Positions 14,423-22,736 of a stretch of DNA of 30,141 bases are shown here, in pieces. Made by a program: the position numbers and the translations under genes. The notes under the pieces were generated by a model that saw nothing but the letters and a program-made list of their open reading frames with translations, searched no databases and had not been told where the DNA came from. Each line of letters begins with the position of its first letter. The stretch's first letter is position 1. This DNA comes from a virus, in IMG/VR virus record IMGVR_UViG_3300023210_000146, positions 1 to 30,141 of that record; one strand, 5' to 3'.

Positions 14423-15319
14423 ATGACGAAGAACGTAGTGCTAGGATGTGGACTTGGAGACTTATTTACAATATTAGGTAGACTTGATGACTTCTTTGAT
14501 AAGAACAAAGAGTATACTTCTGTAAGGTTTTGGTTATGGAACTGGTCGCCAAAGTTGGCAAAAGAACTTGTAGAGATTTACAGTAGGTCTGGTAAGACTG
14601 TAACTGTAATGTGTTTAGATGACATGAAGGATTACATATTAGGAGCCCTAGAGGGCAAAGGTATTGGTACCGAAGAGGCTAAGAAGTACTTCTTAAGCCA
14701 GAACTCTTCTGGTGAAGGTATTAATAAGTACAGGGAGTTTATAAACAGATTCTTCCCTAACATGGAACAGTGGCTTCATATGTCAACATATGAAAAGAAC
14801 AAAGCAACCTTTCCATTTAAACTTGAAGTAGAACCATTTAAAAGTGATAAACCATTTTTTGTTGTTCACCCGTACTCCGTTCAGATTACAACTGAAAAAG
14901 AAGAACGTAAGTGGAAAGACAGTCGGTGGGCATGGTTATTGCGTACCATGGTTACATACTATGATAGACATGATATTTATATCATTGGTTCTGCTAAGGA
15001 CAAGATAGAAAACAACATGCATGGATTCCCTAAAGAGTGTATTGACCTCAGAGGCAAAAGTACTCTAGAGGAAACAATTGCTCTTATTTATGGTTCTGAT
15101 GGTGTTGTAGGTACAAACAGTTGGCCTACACTCGTTTCTGCTTGGGGAGATATACCTACTTACTCGCAATGGTTCGTACAGGAACAATTATTGCAGGTAT
15201 CCTATCCAAGGGCTAGTATGCCAAATCTTGTAATCGACAAGATGATTAAGTCTCCTACTGGAATGTTAACTCATCCTACTGGAGATCTTGCGTGGGAAAA
15301 GGTAAGGAAGGTGTTGTAG
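14423..15319 (+). CDS. GT-B-fold glycosyltransferase-like protein (GT9-related)
   Basis: The 298-residue protein has the outline of GT9 enzymes but is more diverged than the first copy. GCGLGDLFTILGRLDDFF at residues 8-25 is the glycine-rich first loop. The second half opens with FFVVHPYSVQ and contains a strand DIYIIGSAKDK. A donor-binding loop GVVGTNSWPTLVSAWG lies at about 228-243, where the usual Asp-Thr-Gly is Asn-Ser-Trp. The loss of that Asp makes its activity or donor uncertain. A strong GGAGGA precedes the ATG. The gene lies between ssb and the polymerase, which links this sugar transferase to the replication module and makes DNA a plausible acceptor. Confidence 0.6.
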   Translation: MTKNVVLGCGLGDLFTILGRLDDFFDKNKEYTSVRFWLWNWSPKLAKELVEIYSRSGKTVTVMCLDDMKDYILGALEGKGIGTEEAKKYFLSQNSSGEGINKYREFINRFFPNMEQWLHMSTYEKNKATFPFKLEVEPFKSDKPFFVVHPYSVQITTEKEERKWKDSRWAWLLRTMVTYYDRHDIYIIGSAKDKIENNMHGFPKECIDLRGKSTLEETIALIYGSDGVVGTNSWPTLVSAWGDIPTYSQWFVQEQLLQVSYPRASMPNLVIDKMIKSPTGMLTHPTGDLAWEKVRKVL

Positions 15320-15320
15320 T

Positions 15321-17252
15321 ATGCAACAAGTATTATTTAGTGTGATGGAAGAGAAACCTTTATGGTGGAGATCAGAGGGGTGCAAGTACTACATTGTAGA
15401 TACTGAGGCCCGTGTGGCTAGGCTTGCTGAGATACTAAGTAATAAAGAAATTATTGCATATGATATTGAAACAACAGGGTTAGACCTTGGCACTTGTGAG
15501 ATAGTTGGTGTCTCCATCTGCGCTGAAGAAGGACTTGGGTTTTATATTCCTTTAGGACACAAGTATGGACGTAACTTATCTTTAGAGTTATTTAAGAAAT
15601 ATCTTAAAGAGATTTTAGAGACTAAAAGTATTATCGGACATAACTTAAAGTTTGATTACAAGTTCACCCTGTTCAAGTATGGTATCACACTTAATTGTGT
15701 GCATGATACCTTTGTTATGGTTAAGCTCCTTGATTACTTTGACTATGCAGGACTCAAATTCCTTGGTGAATCTATCTTTGGATTTGATGTTCTTGAACTG
15801 TCGGATATGATAGCTGAGTACAATATAGGTTACGACAAGTTGAACCTATTAACAGCAGAAGAGTTGTTTGAGTATTGCTGTCAGGATACAGACCTGACAC
15901 TAAGGCTTTACAACTACCTCCTTAAAGAGTTTAAGTGGAAAGACACCTTCTTGTATAAAGAAGAGATGAAGCTTGTTACATCCTTGGGAGATATGGAGAA
16001 CCGTGGAGTCAAAATTGACTTTGAGCTTCTTAAGAGTCTTAAGGTAGAATACGAACAAGAAGTATTGGATATCGAGATTAAGATGAGAGAAATCTTAGGG
16101 GTGCATGACACCTTTAATATAAACTCTGATGAGAAGTTCTCTACGGCGGCGGCTTCAAGATTTCCGGGAATGAAAAGTAAATACTTTAGGACTGAGAAAA
16201 AAGCTGTTAGGATGGATAAAGATTCTGTTAAAAAATATAAGGAAATGCTTGATGAACAGATAGAGAATCACAAGATTCCTGATGATCATAATGTATTTGA
16301 CTTACACCTAGAAAGAAAATCTAAGTTCAGTCTACTGTCAAAGTATATTTATAATTGGATTGAGATGATTGAGGAACGTAAAAGTACTACAATCTATACC
16401 AATTTTAATGCTTTCGGGGCACGTACTGGAAGGATGTCCTCTGACAATCCTAACATGCAAAACATTGCACCTAAGATGCGTCATTGTATTATTCCAAGAA
16501 AAGGTTATTACTTCCTATCAATGGATTATGACCAAGTAGAATATAGAATCTTAGCAGTGTTAGCGGGTCTTGATCACTTAGTAGAAGACATGAACAAAGA
16601 TGGTGCGGATATACACACCCTTGCGGCTATGCTTATCTTTGGTAAAACAAAAGAAGAGATTAAGGCTGATCCAAGTTTACGTACAAAAGCAAAGACATTA
16701 AACTTTGGTATCGTGTATGGTATGGGCGACCATAAACTTGCGAAGGCTCTTGGTATCTCTATTGATGATGCTGAAGCACTTAAACGTGTGTACAATGAGC
16801 GGTTCTTACGTGGCACAGGCTGGTTTGACAGAGTTGTAGATTTTGCTAAAGACAAGGGATACGTTTTAACCTCCTTTGGTAGAAAACGTAGAATTCCTAA
16901 CATAGATCTTGTTATTGATAAGTACGCCCCGTATAAGGAGAAAAAGGAACTAACGAGGCTGTTAGAATCAGCTAAAAGGGTAGCTGTTAACTCTCCTATA
17001 CAGGGCACATCTGCTGACATTACAAAGATGGGCTGTAATAATGTAGACGCTTATATTAAAGAGCATGCATTAGATATCTGGCCAGTGTTAGTAATACACG
17101 ATGATATCGTGTTTGAGGTTAGTGATAAGTACTCTCCAGAAGAAGCCATTGCCATGCTTAAACCTCAGATGGAAATGAAGTTTAAAGGCAAGGTTAACCT
17201 TACAGTAGATAATAATGTATCAACTGTATCTTGGGGAGCAATGAAGGGGTAA
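15321..17252 (+). CDS. polA: Family A DNA polymerase with 3'-5' exonuclease
   Basis: The 643-residue protein has a proofreading exonuclease and a family A polymerase domain but no 5' nuclease. Exonuclease motifs: Asp48 and Glu50 (YDIETTGLD), Asp112 (GHNLKFDYKF) and the Tyr185-xxx-Asp189 motif (YCCQD). Polymerase motif A is SMDYDQVEYR with Asp402. Motif B is RTKAKTLNFGIVYG with Arg454, Lys458, Phe462 and Tyr466. Motif C is VIHDDIVFE with Asp594, where most relatives have HDE. Phe462 corresponds to Phe762 of E. coli Pol I. The upstream gene ends one base before the ATG. It is the replicative polymerase of the phage; the helicase and primase must lie outside the window. Confidence 0.96.
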   Translation: MQQVLFSVMEEKPLWWRSEGCKYYIVDTEARVARLAEILSNKEIIAYDIETTGLDLGTCEIVGVSICAEEGLGFYIPLGHKYGRNLSLELFKKYLKEILETKSIIGHNLKFDYKFTLFKYGITLNCVHDTFVMVKLLDYFDYAGLKFLGESIFGFDVLELSDMIAEYNIGYDKLNLLTAEELFEYCCQDTDLTLRLYNYLLKEFKWKDTFLYKEEMKLVTSLGDMENRGVKIDFELLKSLKVEYEQEVLDIEIKMREILGVHDTFNINSDEKFSTAAASRFPGMKSKYFRTEKKAVRMDKDSVKKYKEMLDEQIENHKIPDDHNVFDLHLERKSKFSLLSKYIYNWIEMIEERKSTTIYTNFNAFGARTGRMSSDNPNMQNIAPKMRHCIIPRKGYYFLSMDYDQVEYRILAVLAGLDHLVEDMNKDGADIHTLAAMLIFGKTKEEIKADPSLRTKAKTLNFGIVYGMGDHKLAKALGISIDDAEALKRVYNERFLRGTGWFDRVVDFAKDKGYVLTSFGRKRRIPNIDLVIDKYAPYKEKKELTRLLESAKRVAVNSPIQGTSADITKMGCNNVDAYIKEHALDIWPVLVIHDDIVFEVSDKYSPEEAIAMLKPQMEMKFKGKVNLTVDNNVSTVSWGAMKG

Positions 17253-17254
17253 TT

Positions 17255-17683
17255 ATGAATAAACAATTACAAGGAGTAATGGCTCTTACTACATTCAATA
17301 AAAAAGAAGTTGACAAGTCCCTAAAAGATTTACTAAACAATCAGTGCTTTTATTACTTGAATACATTCTCTAGATACCTCTACTCTGTAGGTGCTTCTGA
17401 TCTAAAATATAACACTTTCTGTGAAAGAGTGTTTAATAGAGTAGACGAGTCGATAAAGAATGCTAGGAGATCAAACAATTACGAAGAGTTTGAGCAGAGT
17501 ATTTTGGATTGTATTTACTATACTGAGGAATTAGCTAAGGAAATACATGAAGCATACGATTATATAGGAGAGGTACCGGAAGATCCTGAATCATATTTTG
17601 AGCTTCAGGACAGTTTACCAAAGATTTATGACAAGTTTTTTATCAGGGCAAGGAAATACTCGCCTAGGAAACGGAGAAAATAA
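17255..17683 (+). CDS. Helical protein of unknown function
   Basis: This 142-residue protein is predominantly helical, with many charged residues and tyrosines and a basic C-terminus (RARKYSPRKRRK). No family is recognised. The ATG at 17255 has AAGGGG five bases before it and follows the polymerase stop by two bases; a longer frame from 17231 would overlap the polymerase and has no ribosome site. Its stop overlaps the next start (TAATG). Position suggests a replication accessory role, without direct evidence. Confidence 0.65.
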   Translation: MNKQLQGVMALTTFNKKEVDKSLKDLLNNQCFYYLNTFSRYLYSVGASDLKYNTFCERVFNRVDESIKNARRSNNYEEFEQSILDCIYYTEELAKEIHEAYDYIGEVPEDPESYFELQDSLPKIYDKFFIRARKYSPRKRRK

Positions 17684-18045
17684 TGGCAAAGAACGTACAA
17701 AAAGAAATTATGGAACAGGTAATGCAGTTGATGGCAGAACGAGATGAGAGTATTCGACAGGCATTTACACAGATGCATCAGAATATTGGCAACTCCTTTG
17801 GTGCAGTAGACTTCAAGCTGAATGTTATATTCAGTGCCCTTAACGAACTTGGTGTTAGCCAAGAAACTATTCAAGGCATCTCTACTGAGTTACAGAAACG
17901 GATGCAAGAGCAACAGCAGACTCCAGAAGGCGGTGAGACTAATGACCCATACGGCAAAAACACTCCTCCAGAAAGCGTCAGCGATACTGAGGAATCAGGA
18001 CACATTGATGGCGAATCGGGAGATGAGCACTTCGGAAACGATTAA
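17683..18045 (+). CDS. Coiled-coil-like protein with acidic tail, unknown function
   Basis: This 120-residue protein has an N-terminal helix rich in Glu, Met and Gln (EIMEQVMQLMAERDESIRQA), a second helix (LNELGVSQETIQG) and a glutamine-rich linker. It ends in a disordered acidic tail (TEESGHIDGESGDEHFGND). This build is common in small phage oligomerising or DNA-mimicking proteins, but no family is recognised. GGAG precedes the coupled TAATG start. The tail region overlaps the next gene by 38 bases. Confidence 0.62.
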   Translation: MAKNVQKEIMEQVMQLMAERDESIRQAFTQMHQNIGNSFGAVDFKLNVIFSALNELGVSQETIQGISTELQKRMQEQQQTPEGGETNDPYGKNTPPESVSDTEESGHIDGESGDEHFGND

Positions 18046-18232
18046 TTATCTATTAGAAGAGATGGCAAGTATTGACGACGAAGTTATCAATGATGTGCTA
18101 AAGGCTAGTTTTAAAGATGACGAATTACTGTCAGATTTAGATGTTGATGCTTTGTACTTTTTGTTGAATGATTTAAGTACTAACTTATCATACACTTCTT
18201 TTGATTTGGATGAGGTTGACGAAGATTATTAA
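18008..18232 (+). CDS. Small acidic protein of unknown function
   Basis: The 74-residue protein is very acidic (LKASFKDDELLSDLDVDALY and FDLDEVDEDY). The ATG at 18008 has AGGA seven bases before it; another ATG at 18023 sits directly against its upstream GGGAG and is less likely. The frame is open further upstream, but those starts lie deep inside the previous gene. Acidic proteins of this size in phages are sometimes DNA mimics or inhibitors of host proteins; that is speculative here. Confidence 0.55.
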   Translation: MANREMSTSETINYLLEEMASIDDEVINDVLKASFKDDELLSDLDVDALYFLLNDLSTNLSYTSFDLDEVDEDY

Positions 18233-18252
18233 CTATACAGGATAGAGGTACT

Positions 18253-18879
18253 ATGAATATATTAATGGGAATCTCTGGTAAACCCAGAGCAGGAAAAGAT
18301 TCTATTGGTGATTACTTACATGAAGAACATGGATTTTATATATACGCTTTTGCGGATTACCTTAAGTGGGTAGCTTATACTCATTTCGGTTTTGACAAAG
18401 AAGAGTTGTGGGGTAGGAAGTCTAAAGAGACTCGTAAGTTCTTGCAGAACTTGGGTACCTTCTTAACCACTATTGATACCTATTTCTTCGTGGACAAAGT
18501 TGTTGAGAAGATTAAGAATGATTACAAGTATTGTATGGAGAACGATCTCCCTTATAAAGCTGTAATTACTGATGTTCGTCGTGAAGATGAGCTTAAGATC
18601 TTCGATAGAGCTAGTAGTAGATTTGTTGTTTGGGGTAACATCTCATCCAATGGGGTATCACTTGAGAATGCTTTTGATAAGTTATTCATAACTCTTGTCT
18701 CTAGGGACGTTGAGAAGACTCTAAAAGAAGAAGACGGATTAGCAGAAGCTATGAAGCATCCAGTAGAAGGTCTACCAGATGCTGATATCGACTGGGATTT
18801 AATGATAGATAATAATGGAACAATCGAAGACTTACATCACAAAATAGATTCTATGCTTGCAGATGTTGGCGTAGTTTAG
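18253..18879 (+). CDS. Deoxynucleoside monophosphate kinase (T4 gp1-like)
   Basis: The 208-residue protein matches the phage dNMP kinase family, which makes dNDPs from dNMPs for DNA synthesis. The P-loop GKPRAGKD lies at residues 9-16. It is followed by FADYLKWVAYTHFGF and ELWG, the substrate-side helix, then RKFLQNLGTFL and YKAVITDVRREDELKIF, a conserved strand and helix with the arginine pair. The T4 enzyme also phosphorylates the modified hm-dCMP, so this gene is compatible with modified nucleotides but does not prove them. GAGG lies before the ATG. It forms a salvage chain with the thymidine kinase. Confidence 0.85.
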   Translation: MNILMGISGKPRAGKDSIGDYLHEEHGFYIYAFADYLKWVAYTHFGFDKEELWGRKSKETRKFLQNLGTFLTTIDTYFFVDKVVEKIKNDYKYCMENDLPYKAVITDVRREDELKIFDRASSRFVVWGNISSNGVSLENAFDKLFITLVSRDVEKTLKEEDGLAEAMKHPVEGLPDADIDWDLMIDNNGTIEDLHHKIDSMLADVGVV

Positions 18880-18887
18880 GAGAAACA

Positions 18888-19436
18888 ATGATACAGATTA
18901 AAGGTACGATTATGGAGACTTACGATGATTCTTTGGCATACTTTGAGCCATGGATCAAGTCACTCACTAATATGATCCTGAAATCTCATCCTGACAAGGA
19001 GGACTGTAGACAAGAGCTTAGGCTTAAGTTGTGGTCACTTCATGAGAAGGATAACATGTATAACTCCACGTATGTAAGCACACGGTTGAAATGGGATACG
19101 ATTAATTTTATAAACAGGGACACAGGCTACAACTGGGATAAGAAATTTAAATCTTTTGAAGTCTGTGCATATACAGAGCTAGAACGCTTGTTTAGTGTCA
19201 AGGATTACGCTATTGAGAAGTCTTTGAATGTCGATATAGAAGTAGAAGATATGATACTTAAGGCAAAATCAAAACTTTCACAAAAGCAATACGAGGCACT
19301 CATTTTGTTCCTTAGCGGAGCAAATTCAAAAATGATTAGTAGCTTTTTGGGAACTAGGAATCGAAATATCACACGATATTACTTGTTGCTTGGTGAAGCT
19401 ATTAACATACTGCGGGAGGTAGCTATCTATGAGTAG
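18888..19436 (+). CDS. Sigma-70-family (ECF-like) RNA polymerase sigma factor
   Basis: The 182-residue protein has the two domains of a group 4 sigma factor. About residues 18-75 look like region 2 (KEDCRQELRLKLWSLHEK, then YVSTRLKWDTINFINRD). About residues 128-178 look like region 4: KLSQKQYEALILFLSG is followed by a helix-turn-helix, SKMISSFLGTRNRNITRYY, and ends in EAINILREV. It would redirect host RNA polymerase to phage promoters, probably those of the late genes that follow. AGGAG lies five bases before the ATG. It directly precedes the packaging genes. Some proteins of this build are instead non-sigma regulators, which cannot be excluded. Confidence 0.72.
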   Translation: MIQIKGTIMETYDDSLAYFEPWIKSLTNMILKSHPDKEDCRQELRLKLWSLHEKDNMYNSTYVSTRLKWDTINFINRDTGYNWDKKFKSFEVCAYTELERLFSVKDYAIEKSLNVDIEVEDMILKAKSKLSQKQYEALILFLSGANSKMISSFLGTRNRNITRYYLLLGEAINILREVAIYE

Positions 19437-20343
19437 TGTTTATAAAGAAGCTCCACTATATAACGTAACAGCAACAGAAATTAAAAAATATTATAACATT
19501 GTTTATGTGTATTTATTGGAGCTTTCTCGGAGTGGTAAGGTTAGTGTTAAAAACAAACGTGCCACTGATAATCCTGCTTGGGCCGCCTCTGAGATTTTGT
19601 ATATGGCGTTGTACGGTTACACAAAGAAGACTAAGTTTTCTAAGGCACAGAGGTATATTAAATGGAATAGACCTCCTAAGTCCCTTGATAAGAGAGTCCT
19701 TGCTTTAATGGGTAAGCCCTTTAGAGCAGACCAAGAGAAGAAGATTGAAAAGGTGAAACAGATTGCTCCTACCACTGCGGTTGAGGCTGTTTCCCAAGAG
19801 CATTTCTCTGATATACTTACTGAGACATTCATGACAAGTGATGACGAAGTAATTCACAGGATGCAGGTTTACATTGAGGATTTCGATTTACACTCCTCGG
19901 TGGACAAGGACCAACTTAAGAACCTTATCAAAACGCAGATGTTAATTGAATCTGCTCACGATAGGATGCTTAAGGGTGAACCAACAAATTTAGATATTAA
20001 ATCTTTATCCGATCAGGTTAAGACTTATACTACTATGCTTGGTTTATCAAAAAAGGATCGTGTAAACTTAGGTTCAGAGCGAAGTAAAGGCTCTGTAGCA
20101 GAACTTACTATCGTGTATGAGAATACACTTAATGAGTATGCTGGATTGGAAGAGGATTTCCTATTAGATGAGTTGAACATGCTTTTAGATAAGTATGAGA
20201 GAATTAACAATGATGGAGAACGTGAATTAAACGTAAAAGCTTTTAGAGTAATATCTGGTGGATTTACTATAGAAGAAGCTCTTGAAATGACAGGAAGAAA
20301 ACGTAAGTATGGCCTCAAAAAACCACATACATCTAACTCGTAA
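19429..20343 (+). CDS. Possible small terminase subunit
   Basis: This 304-residue protein is placed where a small terminase normally lies, directly before and overlapping the large terminase by 35 bases. It is helical and charged. The N-terminus (ATEIKKYYNIVYVYLLELSRSG) could be a DNA-binding helical bundle. A middle region (DKDQLKNLIKTQMLIESAHD, then LDIKSLSDQVKTYTTMLGLSKKDR) resembles the oligomerising part of some small terminases. No decisive motif is seen, so the call rests mainly on position and general appearance. The C-terminal FTIEEALEMTGRKRKYG could form a short HTH. GGGAGG precedes the start. Confidence 0.45.
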   Translation: MSSVYKEAPLYNVTATEIKKYYNIVYVYLLELSRSGKVSVKNKRATDNPAWAASEILYMALYGYTKKTKFSKAQRYIKWNRPPKSLDKRVLALMGKPFRADQEKKIEKVKQIAPTTAVEAVSQEHFSDILTETFMTSDDEVIHRMQVYIEDFDLHSSVDKDQLKNLIKTQMLIESAHDRMLKGEPTNLDIKSLSDQVKTYTTMLGLSKKDRVNLGSERSKGSVAELTIVYENTLNEYAGLEEDFLLDELNMLLDKYERINNDGERELNVKAFRVISGGFTIEEALEMTGRKRKYGLKKPHTSNS

Positions 20344-22207
20344 AGAAAAAATCTCTGGACTAAGAATGATTCACTTTTACAGGCGACACCCTGTACTAGC
20401 TGTAAGGGATCTGCTAGGTCTACCAATTAGTTCACCACATTTTAGACTTGCAATAAAGGCGGCTTGGTTTTGTGACCATGCCGTACTTTTGCTGTCTCGT
20501 GGTATGATGAAGTCTACTACGAATGCTATTATCTCTATTCTAAAGAGCCTACTGTACCCTAGTAGGACACAGCTTGTTCTTGGTCCACAGTTCCGTCAGG
20601 GTCGTATGATCTTTGAAGACGCTGGTATTGAGAAGATCTTGTTGGACACTATGGGTAACCAAGAGCATAGAAAAGGGTTTGGGAATCAATCCTGCAAGAA
20701 TCCAAAGAAGATTATTGATAAAGGTTCAAACGATCTCTGGAAAGTAAACTTTAAGAATGGATCTAAGATTGTGACCGGCCCTATGGGGAAGAAGGGTAAC
20801 TCTCTGCTTGGTACTAGAGCAAATGATATCCGTCTTGATGAAATGCGTGACTTCTCCAAGTATCAGGTTACAAAAGTTATCCATCCGTTTGCTAACGTTA
20901 TGTCTGATCCCTTTGGTAACAAAGAGGAGGAAGCAGGCACTAGTGTTGGTAATACTTTTATGTACGGCGGTACTATTAGATACACTGATGATTACTATTA
21001 TGAGATTATAGATGAATTTAGATCCTTTATGGAAGAAGATGCAGATTTAAAGAAATATGGTTTCTGCCCAAGACTCAGACGTGGTAAGTACTGCGTAGTT
21101 GAGTTTAACTACGAAGATGCCTTCACTCTCAAACAGGGAGTTAAGCGTCCTAAGCAGTATACAGTGGATGTTGTAGAAGATTTAATTAAAAAGCGTAAGA
21201 TAAAGTTCTATTTTCGTGTTAATATAGAAGAGATAGAGGCGGCTAAGTATTCAGATACTGTTAATACTGAGGATTGGAACGCTGAAAACAAGAATTTGCC
21301 TATTAAATTAGGTAGTAAAGAGTTCCCTTACCTGTTGCTCCAGTCTGTATCTGATGATATAGAATTTGAAGAGGCAGACATGCCCAATTCTAAGTACCTG
21401 TTCCCTGAGGCTTTGGACACGGCTAGAGAATTCTCAAAGAGTTCTGATTTTGCGGCACAGCTTGAGCCATTGAAGGAATGTGATGTTCCTACTGTTATGG
21501 GTGTTGATGTTGCTACTGAGTCCGATAAGTTCTCAATTACTATTATAAAACCGGGCAGTACTCAAGGAAATACCTTTGATCATATAATTTACGCATTTGC
21601 AAAAAGCCACATGAGTTATTCTGATATGGTAGCCAAGTTATACGAATGTATAGAAAAATACAATGTTGCTTGGGCCTTTATTGATAAACGAGGTGGTGGT
21701 TTCGCTATTCGTGACATGCTTAGGGAACCAGAAAACGAGAGTCAGCTTCCTTTCGTAGATGAAGTTAATGACGAAAAGGCTAAATTTGTTAAGAACAGAG
21801 TAGACATGATTCGTATGGTAAATGCCTCGGCTGAGTACAATACAACAATGTCAAATGCTGTCAAAGCCAGATTCCAGTCAAAGAAGTTACTTATGCCTAA
21901 GATTGTAAGTATTCACCCAGATCCAGAACTTGAGGAGATTTATCATGACTTATTAGCGTTACGTGGTCAGTTTGGTAAGATCAAGGCTAGATCTATTGGT
22001 GGTGGCTGGAAGAAATACTACGTACCAGAAACAAAATCAACTGACGAATCATTAGAGCGAGGGTACAAGGATTTATTTAGTTCTACACTGTACGCCATGA
22101 ACGCACTACTGGAATACACAGGTGCCATGGAAGTACTAGAAAAGAAAAAACGATTTGATAACATACCTGTACCCACTTTTGTAAAAAACGGTGCTTTTAG
22201 GAGATAA
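20309..22207 (+). CDS. terL: Terminase large subunit
   Basis: The 632-residue protein has an N-terminal packaging ATPase and a C-terminal nuclease. The Walker A is the variant SRGMMKST at residues 63-70, in the place of the usual SRGxGKT. Walker B is IRLDEM with Asp177 and Glu178. The RNase H-like nuclease begins with VMGVDVATESDKFS (Asp400). WAFIDKRGGG (Asp459) follows, then HDLLALRGQFGKIKA. It would translocate DNA into proheads at the portal and cut it. The length is typical of the larger terminases. The start at 20309 overlaps the upstream gene; AGGAAG lies rather far away, so translation is probably coupled. Confidence 0.93.
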   Translation: MASKNHIHLTRKEKISGLRMIHFYRRHPVLAVRDLLGLPISSPHFRLAIKAAWFCDHAVLLLSRGMMKSTTNAIISILKSLLYPSRTQLVLGPQFRQGRMIFEDAGIEKILLDTMGNQEHRKGFGNQSCKNPKKIIDKGSNDLWKVNFKNGSKIVTGPMGKKGNSLLGTRANDIRLDEMRDFSKYQVTKVIHPFANVMSDPFGNKEEEAGTSVGNTFMYGGTIRYTDDYYYEIIDEFRSFMEEDADLKKYGFCPRLRRGKYCVVEFNYEDAFTLKQGVKRPKQYTVDVVEDLIKKRKIKFYFRVNIEEIEAAKYSDTVNTEDWNAENKNLPIKLGSKEFPYLLLQSVSDDIEFEEADMPNSKYLFPEALDTAREFSKSSDFAAQLEPLKECDVPTVMGVDVATESDKFSITIIKPGSTQGNTFDHIIYAFAKSHMSYSDMVAKLYECIEKYNVAWAFIDKRGGGFAIRDMLREPENESQLPFVDEVNDEKAKFVKNRVDMIRMVNASAEYNTTMSNAVKARFQSKKLLMPKIVSIHPDPELEEIYHDLLALRGQFGKIKARSIGGGWKKYYVPETKSTDESLERGYKDLFSSTLYAMNALLEYTGAMEVLEKKKRFDNIPVPTFVKNGAFRR

Positions 22208-22208
22208 C

Positions 22209-22727
22209 ATGCAACCAACTACAATTCAAGAAATTATTTACTCTGACAACACAGTTGTTGACTCTACACGTACTACAGACGCAGGGTCGGCTACTTCCTA
22301 TTGGTTTTCACGAAACTTACCTGCTACTGGTAAGTCTATGCTGGATTCCACTGTAGGAGGCTATAACTGTGAGGTGTGTAAATACTATTTTGCTGGCCAT
22401 GGTGCTGGCAACGAAGTTACAAACTTCAAATATTACATAGGCAATAGAAACAGTATTGCTCAGGACATGACACATATGTTTTACGTAGAAGACGCATGGG
22501 TTAACCCTAGTTCGTGGACTGACTCTGCTATCTACAACGAAACTGGTGATTGGGGAGAGGCTCCTGTTGCGGCTCCAGGCTCCCCTAATGTTTCGACTAG
22601 TAGTGACTATTTGTCTACTGATGACCCTACAATGTCTCAATACATCTATTCTGGTGTTACTGTAGAGGCGGCTAAGGCTACTGGGTCTGCTACTTGGGAA
22701 GTAAGATTACTATATCAGTACACGTAA
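22209..22727 (+). CDS. Unknown protein between terminase and portal
   Basis: This 172-residue protein starts at the ATG at 22209, five bases after AGGAG, and directly follows the terminase stop. It is rich in Thr, Ser, Tyr and Asn, has a CEVCKYYFAGHG motif with two cysteines near residue 55, and ends in a strand VRLLYQYT. The composition suits a beta-rich structural protein of the virion. No family is recognised. Head-tail connector or decoration functions are possible from position only. Confidence 0.65.
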   Translation: MQPTTIQEIIYSDNTVVDSTRTTDAGSATSYWFSRNLPATGKSMLDSTVGGYNCEVCKYYFAGHGAGNEVTNFKYYIGNRNSIAQDMTHMFYVEDAWVNPSSWTDSAIYNETGDWGEAPVAAPGSPNVSTSSDYLSTDDPTMSQYIYSGVTVEAAKATGSATWEVRLLYQYT

Positions 22728-22736
22728 GGAGTGTTT

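Noticed and set aside
14938-14953. GGGCATGGTTATTGCG as another -24/-12-like site
   Set aside because: It lies inside the GT-B-like coding sequence and differs at both ends of the consensus; it is explained by codons for W-A-W-L-L.
17822-18007. N-terminal extension of the frame that ends at 18232
   Set aside because: It overlaps the previous coding sequence in another frame and has no ribosome site; the ATG at 18008 has AGGA at good spacing.
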